Below are positions 1 to 7,364 of a stretch of 64,000 nt of DNA, piece by piece. Position 1 is the stretch's first letter, and each line of letters starts with the position of its first letter. The notes beneath the pieces are model-generated. The model did no database searches. It was not told the origin of the DNA and was given only the letters and a program-made list of their open reading frames with translations. The translations under genes and the position numbers were made by a program. Source of the stretch: SHAN690 sp038131955. GTDB lineage: Bacteria > Bacteroidota > Bacteroidia > Flavobacteriales_G > Salibacteraceae. Location: NCBI GenBank assembly GCA_038131955.1, contig JAYPQK010000002.1, positions 124,001-188,000 of the forward strand, read 5' to 3'.

Positions 1-1642
1 CGGTGGCGGTAGAAGGTTCTACGATCAGTGCACCTAAGTCGTGAAATCGATTGAAGTTTACTCGATCATTCAGTCGAACGACGATCTCTTTGATACCCAC
101 GTTCTCCAATATCAAGTTGCACAATCCCAGGTTCTCTTCATCGGAGAGCAGCAGCACGACGGCATCTCCTTTACGGATATTGATCTTCTCCAACGAAGCC
201 AAGCTCAGGTCGTCGATCTGATGGAGTACGATATCCGGTGATTCCTGGGGTTTGTACAGGCCGTGGTGTCCTACTACCTCAGCATTCCATCCATGGACCA
301 TCAGTTGTCTGGCAAGTGCCCAACCTTGGTTGTCAGGTCCGAAAATGAAGACGTCCCTCACACCGTCGTATTCTGGTGCATTCGTGGGAATGTGCGCCTC
401 CTTGACTTTGATCAATGCCCATTTGAAGAGGGGAGGACCAATGAACTGGTTCAATACTATGACTCCTACGATGATCGAAGAGAATTGAGCACCCCATTCG
501 GGAAACTCGTTCGCGACTTGCATGGCAAGTCCGAGTCCCACCCCAGCTTGCGTGACGAACGGCATCCAGCCGATCTTAAGAAAGAGGGGAGGATCGCCAG
601 CCAACATCGTACCTGATACCGCTCCAAGCACCAAGGACAGCAAGCGCACTCCAAACAGGATGATGGCTACCAAGAGTACGTTCCACAACACATGAATATC
701 CAGAGATGCGCCGGTTAGCGTGAAGAAGGCGGCGTAGATCGGCAGACCGTAGTATTCGATGAACGTCTGGAACTCGGCTCGGAAGCGGCTGTAGTTGGTC
801 ACCATGAAACTGGCGACGATACACGTCAGAAGAGGTTCAAAGTGAAAGCCGTTCTCGACCCAAGGTGTCGTGGCTTGACTCAGCCAATGGGAAAAGAAGA
901 ATACGCTGTAGCAGGTGAGGAGTACGAGCACTCCTTTCAAATGTGAGTGCACACGAACAGAGAAAAGGGCTTGTATCACTTTATTCAATGCAAGACCCAG
1001 TATTAGAGCTACCGAAAGCTCTGCCGTCAACACAAGCAGAAATGCGGGATCCATGTCCGTTCCCGAGATCATCGTCCGTGCCAGAGAGAAACAGATCGCA
1101 AAGAGCACGATGACCAGTACATCCTTGATCACGGTGACACCAATGGACATGCGGGTAAACGGACCTTTGGCTCGCATCTCATTGATCACGGCGATCGCAG
1201 AAGACGGGGATCGAGCAATGAAGATCGTAGCGATAAGAATGGAAACCGCGATCTTAGCGTAGGTCGACATTTCCCACATGAATGGGATATAGTCAGCAAG
1301 CCAGAATACGGCCAATGCACTGAAGAGGAACGTGACGACGAGCTGACCAAAAACATTCCAAACTATGCTCTTGAATTGAGACCGTATATCCTTGAGGAAT
1401 AATTCGTTACCTGCCGCTAGTGCAATGAAGGCTAAAGCCAGATCATTAACGAAAGATAGGCCCTTGATGGACGCCTCTGGTAAGAATTTCAGTACGTAAG
1501 GACCACAGATAAGTCCGGCTACCAAGAATCCCGTGATGAGGGGAAGTTTGATCCTCTGAAAGAACTTAGAGGCATAGGCTGAGGCAAATAAGACCCAGAC
1601 AAAGGCTACAACGTAGACCAGTATTTCAGTGACTTCCGGCAA
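1..1642 (-). CDS. Kef-type (CPA2) cation/proton antiporter with C-terminal nucleotide-binding domain, partial
   Basis: About 547 codons are visible; the 3' end lies beyond the left edge. The first ~400 residues are a run of hydrophobic helices typical of the Na+/H+ exchanger fold (COG0475, KefB-like). From about residue 424 a Rossmann-type TrkA-N/RCK domain begins (VFIFGPDNQGWALARQL), followed by the usual acidic strand end and DAVVLLLSDEEN. This architecture suits a K+ or Na+/H+ antiporter gated by nucleotide or redox state; the transported ion cannot be read from sequence. The frame is open back to a TAA just upstream, and the only plausible start is TTG at 1642, since the first in-frame ATG lies deep inside the membrane domain. 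It is transcribed away from the broken kinase gene next door. Confidence 0.85.
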   Translation of the reverse strand, partial: MPEVTEILVYVVAFVWVLFASAYASKFFQRIKLPLITGFLVAGLICGPYVLKFLPEASIKGLSFVNDLALAFIALAAGNELFLKDIRSQFKSIVWNVFGQLVVTFLFSALAVFWLADYIPFMWEMSTYAKIAVSILIATIFIARSPSSAIAVINEMRAKGPFTRMSIGVTVIKDVLVIVLFAICFSLARTMISGTDMDPAFLLVLTAELSVALILGLALNKVIQALFSVRVHSHLKGVLVLLTCYSVFFFSHWLSQATTPWVENGFHFEPLLTCIVASFMVTNYSRFRAEFQTFIEYYGLPIYAAFFTLTGASLDIHVLWNVLLVAIILFGVRLLSLVLGAVSGTMLAGDPPLFLKIGWMPFVTQAGVGLGLAMQVANEFPEWGAQFSSIIVGVIVLNQFIGPPLFKWALIKVKEAHIPTNAPEYDGVRDVFIFGPDNQGWALARQLMVHGWNAEVVGHHGLYKPQESPDIVLHQIDDLSLASLEKINIRKGDAVVLLLSDEENLGLCNLILENVGIKEIVVRLNDRVNFNRFHDLGALIVEPSTAT

Positions 1643-1763
1643 GTAGGTTGATTTCGGGGCAGAAAATAGACATTATTATGAGATTGAAATGGTCGGGATA
1701 TAAACCTGAAGAATCTCATGACGACATTCCGTACTTTCATCGAGCGAACTCACCAAATCTGCA

Positions 1764-2420
1764 ATGATCAGAGCTACACTGATTATCATCTTATTATGCA
1801 TAGTCGAGTTTCAGGCCACTGCCCAGGCCTTCCGAAACTTCAATGTCGAAGAAGGCCTGAATACAAATCGATTGCATGAAGTCTTTCAAGACAGCAGGGG
1901 GGGTCGTATGGATAGGAACTGAAAATGGAGTAGTTGGATTTGATGGAAATGAGTTTGAGCACTACTCTGATGGAGATGGTCTTGCTGGTCGCATGATCAT
2001 CAACATAAATGAAGACAGCTACGGAAATATCTGGTTTGGGTCCCTGTACAATGAACTGAGATACTATTCTTACAGCGAAGACACGATCAAATCTTATCAT
2101 CTGAACGATGAAATAGAGCAGTCAGGTGAGTATAAAATTGAAATTCAAGCGGCCAATGCCGAGGGAACTTGGGAGCCACTGACGATCGTAGAATTTAGCG
2201 TAGAGCAATTGCTCTGGAAAAGACCTTGGTTCATATGGGTCTCTGTGTTTGTTTTGATCTGTAGTATCGTTCTATACGCAAGAGTGAGGTTGCGGCGTAC
2301 GCGCTTAGAGCTAGAGCAGAAGAATGCCTTTTTAACTGCTCAGTCTCAAGCGTTGGCTAGTCAACTCAATCCACACTTCCTGTTCAATTCTATGAACTCC
2401 GTTTCCTCGTTCATGCTGCT
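1764..2420 (+). pseudogene. Remnant of a LytS-type sensor histidine kinase with propeller sensor (frameshift, internal and 3' deletions)
   Basis: The ATG at 1764 opens a signal peptide and the first propeller strands (FNVEEGLNTNRLHEVFQDSRG). A run of seven G at 1897-1903 then throws the frame into a stop near 1923; six G would restore it. In the shifted frame, two Reg_prop blades follow (VVWIGTENGVVGFDGNEF), then at about 2115 the text jumps straight to the end of a Y_Y_Y domain (EYKIEIQAANAEGTWEP), a membrane helix (WFIWVSVFVLICSIVLY), a coiled linker and the start of the His_kinase domain with its phospho-acceptor region LNPHFLFNSMNS. Homology then ends abruptly at about 2410-2420. Intact relatives are near 900-1000 residues, so most of the propeller and the ATPase domain are missing. 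It cannot make a working kinase. Confidence 0.85.
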
Positions 2421-2597
2421 CGTCGGAATTTGTGCTTGGTTGGAACCCGTTATGGCACATCCAAGGCCATCTAATGAAGACGTAACAGGATGATGTCTGC
2501 CATCAGGTAAGTCAGCTCGTTCGATCCATTCGCCGAATTGTGCGAAGGAAAGCATAGACAAGAAGAGAATGACCAGGGTAGAATACAGGTGCTTCAT
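2415..2597 (-). pseudogene. 5' remnant of a Kelch-repeat surface protein gene
   Basis: On the minus strand an ATG at 2597 starts a clear signal peptide (MKHLYSTLVILFLSMLSFAQ) followed by the opening of a Kelch-type propeller (WIERADLPDGRHHPVTSSLDG, then CAITGSN). After about 60 codons the reading frame runs into the antisense of the broken kinase gene, so only the first blade remains. The two remnants meet tail to tail, which suggests a single deletion removed the 3' ends of both. Intact members of this group are usually several hundred residues and carry a T9SS sorting domain. About 140 bases of AT-rich DNA with no gene separate it from the next gene. Confidence 0.7.
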
Positions 2598-2739
2598 AAT
2601 TTGATTGTGTGATATCGAGAAATGGAACACTAGAAGATTTAAAGAGTTCAATGCTTTATAACTATAATCTATATTATGTTAAGTTACTGGAATGTTCATA
2701 TTCCCTGCTGTATATAGATTGTATAAGAAAATTGAATAA

Positions 2740-3225
2740 TCAACCCTCCTTGTCGTAGCGTTGCCCCTCGAAGGAAACATGCTTCACCTCACCCGAATTG
2801 AGATCAGTTTGATCGTAGGAGAAATTCAGATATCCGGAATGATACTTTCCTGTGCCTTCGTATAAGATCGTGGTCGTTGTTGTATTCAATTCTTGCGCCG
2901 GAATAACCAAGACGGAATCAGAAACAAACTCCAATTCGAAGCCAAATTCACATTCTAGGCTATTTGGCTTAGATCCTGCAGTAAAACTCAAACTATCCGT
3001 CGTTCTCAATTCTACCCCATTCTCGATCTCCAACGCTCCGTAGTATGTCCCTACGTAATTCCGGTTGTAGGACAATTCACATGACTCTCCCGAATACCAT
3101 TTTGTGCAGATGCATTCGCCATCACTGCAGAATCCGTCATTCTCGCATTCTATCTTGCGACATTCACCGCAATTGGTCAGCGATAAGACCATAACTAATC
3201 CTATGTATCCCAGTAGGTTCTTCAT
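2740..3225 (-). CDS. Lipoprotein with an EGF-like domain
   Basis: A protein of about 161 residues if translation starts at the ATG at 3225, which puts a standard lipoprotein signal peptide at the N-terminus with the lipobox-like stretch LTNC. An open frame continues eight codons upstream, but that extension is not signal-like. Right after the lipid cysteine comes a six-cysteine EGF-like module (CRKIECENDGFCSDGECIC, then YSGESCE). The remaining ~100 residues are beta-rich and resemble lipocalin-like or hypothetical Bacteroidota lipoproteins. It is probably anchored in the outer membrane. The function is unknown; EGF modules in such lipoproteins may be adhesive, but that is inference. Confidence 0.7.
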   Translation of the reverse strand: MKNLLGYIGLVMVLSLTNCGECRKIECENDGFCSDGECICTKWYSGESCELSYNRNYVGTYYGALEIENGVELRTTDSLSFTAGSKPNSLECEFGFELEFVSDSVLVIPAQELNTTTTTILYEGTGKYHSGYLNFSYDQTDLNSGEVKHVSFEGQRYDKEG

Positions 3226-3247
3226 GGAATAACACAAAATTAAACAC

Positions 3248-3277
3248 AAAAAAAGGCCCCGAGCAAATCGGAGCCTT
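3248..3277 (-). terminator. Rho-independent terminator of the TPR gene
   Basis: Read on the minus strand, the arms at 3268-3277 and 3253-3262 form a 10-bp stem with one mismatch and a 5-base loop, followed by a T run (the A run at 3248-3254 on the plus strand). It lies just downstream of the TPR gene that ends at 3301. Confidence 0.75.
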
Positions 3278-3300
3278 CATTCTGTGTTATTCGATGCGTC

Positions 3301-4476
3301 TTAGTTCGACAGCTTCTCATTCATCTTCTCGTACTTCTCCATTTGGTTGGTACGTGCATACAATTCCTTCAAGGAGGTCATGGTGCTGATGTCCTCTGGA
3401 TCCAGTTCGTGTGCCTTCTCTAAGAATGGCAATGCAGCTTTCAACTGACCTTCAGCCTTTTCTTTCGCCTTGCGATACGCATTGTCATCGCTGATCAAGT
3501 TAGCCTCGTTAAGCATTTCTGCACCCTGGTTGAAGTAAAGCGCACCTAAGCTGTATGCGGCATCAAAGTAGTCCGCTCGCAACTCGAGCGCCTTCTTATA
3601 ATCCGCTTCTGCCTTTGTGAAGAATGGCTTTGCCTCCTCTTTTTGTCCTTCTGCTACCATGTTGGCTTGCTTGCTGTCATAAATGTTTCCACGCACAAAG
3701 AACAACAACGCGTTATTCGGGTCATTCTGAATCGCAAGATCTAAGTTCTGAAGTGCCTTATCGTACTCCTTAGCTTCCAAGAAGATGTTGATCTCTGCTG
3801 TGATGATCTCTTGGCTGTTAGGAAGAGCCTGACGTGCTTCGCTCAAGACCTTTTTATAGGTTTCCTTGTCGCCCTTCTCCTTGTAGATATTCGCTAGGTT
3901 CACATAGCTATCTTCTACGGAAAAGCCGATGGAGATGGTCTTGCGGAAATTTTTCTCCGCAACATCGTACATCTTGCCATTCAACGCAGAGACGGCAGCA
4001 CTGTAGATCGCTCCGGAGTCAACACCTCCGTTACTTTCCTGTACTTGATTGCATGTGAGGAAGTAGTTCACCGCTGCTTCGTAATTCTTAGCATTGAAGT
4101 TCTTTACTCCTTCTTGATAGCAATGAGCACCAAGGCGAACATAACGATCGCTCACATCATTCATATTGATGCGCTTGCTACCCAACTCTTTAGCCTTAGC
4201 AAAGGATTCAACAGCCTTCAACAAGCTTCCATCCTTGTACTCAGCATACTTGGCATCCTCAGAGAAATAGATCTGTTCGTAGATCTGACCGCGATAATAC
4301 CAGGTCTTTCCATCGTCCTTGGTCTTTTCGTGTTCGATCGCTGGTTCGATCTGCTCCATAGCCTTGATCAACTCGCCATCGCCTAGGTAGTTGTATGCAT
4401 TCAACACTTTTGCACCCTGTGCAAAAACTACGCTTCCACTAATCAATAATGCCATTAAGGCGGCCACCTTTTTCAT
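3301..4476 (-). CDS. Periplasmic TPR-repeat protein
   Basis: About 391 residues from the ATG at 4476; a possible start seven codons upstream would only lengthen the signal peptide (MKKVAALMALLISGSVVFAQ). After cleavage the chain is all helical with several tetratricopeptide repeats, e.g. AVNYFLTCNQVQE, AEKNFRKTISIGF, YDKALQNLDLAIQNDPNNA and ALPFLEKAHELDPED. Such proteins act as periplasmic scaffolds; the partner is unknown. It is divergent in composition from the much larger TPR protein at 12503-15331 and is a separate gene. It follows gyrA on the same strand with a gap of about 50 bases, and a hairpin terminator follows it, so gyrA and this gene may be co-transcribed. Confidence 0.8.
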   Translation of the reverse strand: MKKVAALMALLISGSVVFAQGAKVLNAYNYLGDGELIKAMEQIEPAIEHEKTKDDGKTWYYRGQIYEQIYFSEDAKYAEYKDGSLLKAVESFAKAKELGSKRINMNDVSDRYVRLGAHCYQEGVKNFNAKNYEAAVNYFLTCNQVQESNGGVDSGAIYSAAVSALNGKMYDVAEKNFRKTISIGFSVEDSYVNLANIYKEKGDKETYKKVLSEARQALPNSQEIITAEINIFLEAKEYDKALQNLDLAIQNDPNNALLFFVRGNIYDSKQANMVAEGQKEEAKPFFTKAEADYKKALELRADYFDAAYSLGALYFNQGAEMLNEANLISDDNAYRKAKEKAEGQLKAALPFLEKAHELDPEDISTMTSLKELYARTNQMEKYEKMNEKLSN

Positions 4477-4530
4477 AACGAATAAATTTTGGTTCAAAGG
4501 TAGATAAACAACAACAAGACCAAACCTGAA

Positions 4531-7119
4531 TTAGGCTTCGGTCTCGTCATTGTCTTCCTGTGTTTCATTGGATGAGTCAACGTCTGAATCAGAATCCTCG
4601 GCAGCGCTTGAAGCTCCCGCCTCTACGCTACCTTCTGAGGTCATTTCTCCTTCCATTCCCTCCATTTCTTCCTCTTCTTCCAACGCATCCACCTTGGCTA
4701 CCGCCGCGATCTCATCGTTGTTTCGAAGGTTGATCAAGCGCACTCCCTGGGTGGCACGACCCATTACACGCAATTCTGCAACAGAAAGGCGAATGGTGAT
4801 ACCGGAACGATTAATGATCATCAAGTCATTGTCATCGGTGACGTTCTTGATGGCGATCAAACCACCTGTCTTGTCGGTAATGTTGAGTGTTTTAACCCCC
4901 TTACCTCCACGGTTGGTGATTCGGTAATCCTCTACCAGGGTACGCTTACCGTAGCCTTTTTCAGACACGACAAGAACGGTCTCGCTAGGGTCATTTACGC
5001 AGATCATACCTACTACTTCATCCTTCGGTCCTCCAAGGGTCACCCCTTTTACCCCACTCGCGCCACGACCCATGCTACGCACGGCCTCTTCGTTGAAGTG
5101 GATTGCCTTACCGGAACGCAATGCCATGATGATGTGATTGCTACCGTTGGTGAGTTTCGCCTCCAGCAACTGGTCGCCTTCTCGAATACCAATAGCGATG
5201 ATACCGTTAGAACGTGGACGACTGTACTGCTCCAACGATGTCTTCTTGATGACACCGTTCTTCGTACACATCATGATGTAGTGGCTGTTCAAGAACTCTT
5301 CATCGTTCAGGTCCTCTACGTTGATGTAGGCTAAGACCTTGTCGTCCTGCTCGATATTCAATAGGTTCTGGATCGCACGCCCTTTCGACGACTTGGTTCC
5401 TTCCGGAATCTCGAATACACGCATCCAGAAGCATTTTCCTTTCTCGGTGAAGATGAGGAGGTAGTTGTGCGTACTCGCAACAAACAAGTGCTCCAAGAAG
5501 TCCTCATTTCTCGTGCTTGAACCTCTACTTCCCACTCCCCCTCTACTCTGGCGACGATACTCTGTCAAGCTGGTTCGCTTGATGTACCCCATGTGAGAAA
5601 TGGTTACCACGGTCTCCTCGTTCGGGATCATATCCTCGATACGGAAGTCCTCAGCCGCATAGACGATCTCCGTTGTACGCTCATCACCATACTTCTCTTT
5701 GATGGCGATCATTTCCTCCTTGATGAGATTCATTCGAAGGTCTTCATTTTCAAGAAGTTCCTTCAAACCAGCGATGGTCTTCATCAGTTCGTCATACTCC
5801 GCCTTGATCTTGTCTCTTTCGAGTCCGGTCAAACGCTGGAGTCGCATATCGAGGATCGCTCTAGCTTGGATCTCAGAAAGCTTGAACTTCTCCATCAAGC
5901 CTTCACGGGCCTCATCTGGGGTTTTAGAAGCACGGATCAACTCGATGACAGCATCGATGTTGTCCAAAGCGATCAATAGACCTTCTAATACGTGAGCCCT
6001 TTCCTCTGCCTTACGCAATTCATACTTCGCTCTGCGGATCACGACATCGTGGCGATGCTCTACGTAATAATGGATCAGATCCTTGAGGTTGAGAGCCATC
6101 GGACGCCCGTTCACCAAGGCAATGTTGTTTACGCTAAAGCTGGTCTGTAGTGCCGTATACTTAAAGAGGTGGTTTTGTACCACGTTAGGAATGGCATCCA
6201 TCTTCAGTTCGTACACGATACGCATACCGTTACGGTCAGACTCGTCACGGATGTCGCGAATACCTTCGATCTTCTTCTCGTTGACCAACTCAGCCGTACG
6301 CTGGATCATATCGGCCTTGTTGACCTGATAAGGGATCTCGGTAACGATGATCGAGGCGCGATCGTTATCATCCTCTTCGATGGTGGTCTTGGCCCGCATC
6401 ACGATACGTCCTCTACCCTCTTCAAAGGCTGACTTAACCCCTTCGTATCCGTAAATGATACCGCCGGTTGGGAAATCAGGGGCCTTGATGTGTTGCATTA
6501 ACTCATAAATGGTAATATCCTTATTATCAATGTATTCCACGATCCCATCAATAACCTCTGAAAGGTTATGTGGAGGCATATTGGTAGCCATACCTACGGC
6601 GATTCCACTAGCACCATTCACCAAGAGGTTTGGAATCCCTGCCGGCAGCACGGTTGGCTCCTGAAGTGAGTCGTCAAAGTTGAGTTGATGATCAACCGTT
6701 TCCTTGTCAATATCCGCCAAGAGCTCTTCCGCGATCTTCCGAAGACGTGCTTCGGTATATCGCATCGCAGCAGGACTATCACCGTCGATCGAACCAAAGT
6801 TTCCTTGTCCATCCACCAAAGGATAGCGCAATGACCAAGGCTGTGCCATACGCACCATGGTGTCGTATACAGACGAATCACCGTGTGGGTGGTACTTACC
6901 GAGCACCTCCCCTACGATCCTTGCAGATTTCTTGTAGGGTCGATTCGACAATACGCCCAATTCTAGCATTCCATAAAGAACGCGGCGGTGTACAGGTTTT
7001 AGACCGTCTCGCACATCGGGTAAGGCCCTCGACACGATCACCGACATCGAATAATCGATGTAGGCGGTCTTCATTTCATCCTCAATGTTGACGCTAATGA
7101 TCTTTTCTCCGTCTGCCAT
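4531..7119 (-). CDS. gyrA: DNA gyrase subunit A
   Basis: Full-length GyrA of 862 residues, the breakage-reunion subunit that introduces negative supercoils together with GyrB. The catalytic tyrosine is Tyr121 in AMRYTEARL. The quinolone-determining region reads HPHGDSSVYDTMVRMAQPW; the positions equal to E. coli Ser83 and Asp87 are Ser82 and Asp86, so no common resistance change is present. The C-terminal half holds the six-bladed pinwheel. The GyrA box reads TNRGGKG rather than QRRGGKG, a degenerate form that I recall from other Bacteroidota. The last ~55 residues are an acidic, low-complexity tail rich in Glu, Asp and Ser. A long divergent intergenic region (7120-7364) separates it from clpC. 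Confidence 0.97.
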   Translation of the reverse strand: MADGEKIISVNIEDEMKTAYIDYSMSVIVSRALPDVRDGLKPVHRRVLYGMLELGVLSNRPYKKSARIVGEVLGKYHPHGDSSVYDTMVRMAQPWSLRYPLVDGQGNFGSIDGDSPAAMRYTEARLRKIAEELLADIDKETVDHQLNFDDSLQEPTVLPAGIPNLLVNGASGIAVGMATNMPPHNLSEVIDGIVEYIDNKDITIYELMQHIKAPDFPTGGIIYGYEGVKSAFEEGRGRIVMRAKTTIEEDDNDRASIIVTEIPYQVNKADMIQRTAELVNEKKIEGIRDIRDESDRNGMRIVYELKMDAIPNVVQNHLFKYTALQTSFSVNNIALVNGRPMALNLKDLIHYYVEHRHDVVIRRAKYELRKAEERAHVLEGLLIALDNIDAVIELIRASKTPDEAREGLMEKFKLSEIQARAILDMRLQRLTGLERDKIKAEYDELMKTIAGLKELLENEDLRMNLIKEEMIAIKEKYGDERTTEIVYAAEDFRIEDMIPNEETVVTISHMGYIKRTSLTEYRRQSRGGVGSRGSSTRNEDFLEHLFVASTHNYLLIFTEKGKCFWMRVFEIPEGTKSSKGRAIQNLLNIEQDDKVLAYINVEDLNDEEFLNSHYIMMCTKNGVIKKTSLEQYSRPRSNGIIAIGIREGDQLLEAKLTNGSNHIIMALRSGKAIHFNEEAVRSMGRGASGVKGVTLGGPKDEVVGMICVNDPSETVLVVSEKGYGKRTLVEDYRITNRGGKGVKTLNITDKTGGLIAIKNVTDDNDLMIINRSGITIRLSVAELRVMGRATQGVRLINLRNNDEIAAVAKVDALEEEEEMEGMEGEMTSEGSVEAGASSAAEDSDSDVDSSNETQEDNDETEA

Positions 7120-7289
7120 AATGTGTTTCTAGTATAGTGTAAAAAGGTAGGTCTGAAGTGGTTTTCAGAAGAGTTCGAATGTAAGCTTCACACGCGCGAA
7201 AGCACCGTTGAAAACAGGCGTATTTTTAAACAAAATTCTGTTAGTAGACTTGGTATTTATTAGGTTTTCAACAATTGGTTGACCCTAGA

Positions 7290-7319
7290 TTTGAAAAAGA
7301 CATTTTTTCTACTACTTTG
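7290..7319 (+). promoter_or_regulatory. Bacteroidota-type promoter of clpC
   Basis: TTTG at 7290-7293 is followed after exactly 19 bases by TACTTTG at 7313-7319. This fits the Bacteroidota primary-sigma consensus TTTG-N19-TAnnTTTG apart from one base missing in the second box. A start of transcription near 7325 would leave a 40-base leader before the clpC ATG. Confidence 0.5.
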
Positions 7320-7364
7320 CTCACACTATAGCCAGACAAAAACAGGCTCAGACGAAAGAAGATT

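Noticed and set aside
2361..2651. A minus-strand frame of 96 codons spanning the kinase/Kelch junction taken as one gene
   Set aside because: Its first 18 codons lie upstream of the signal peptide start at 2597 and its last part is antisense to the kinase; only the middle is a real gene fragment.
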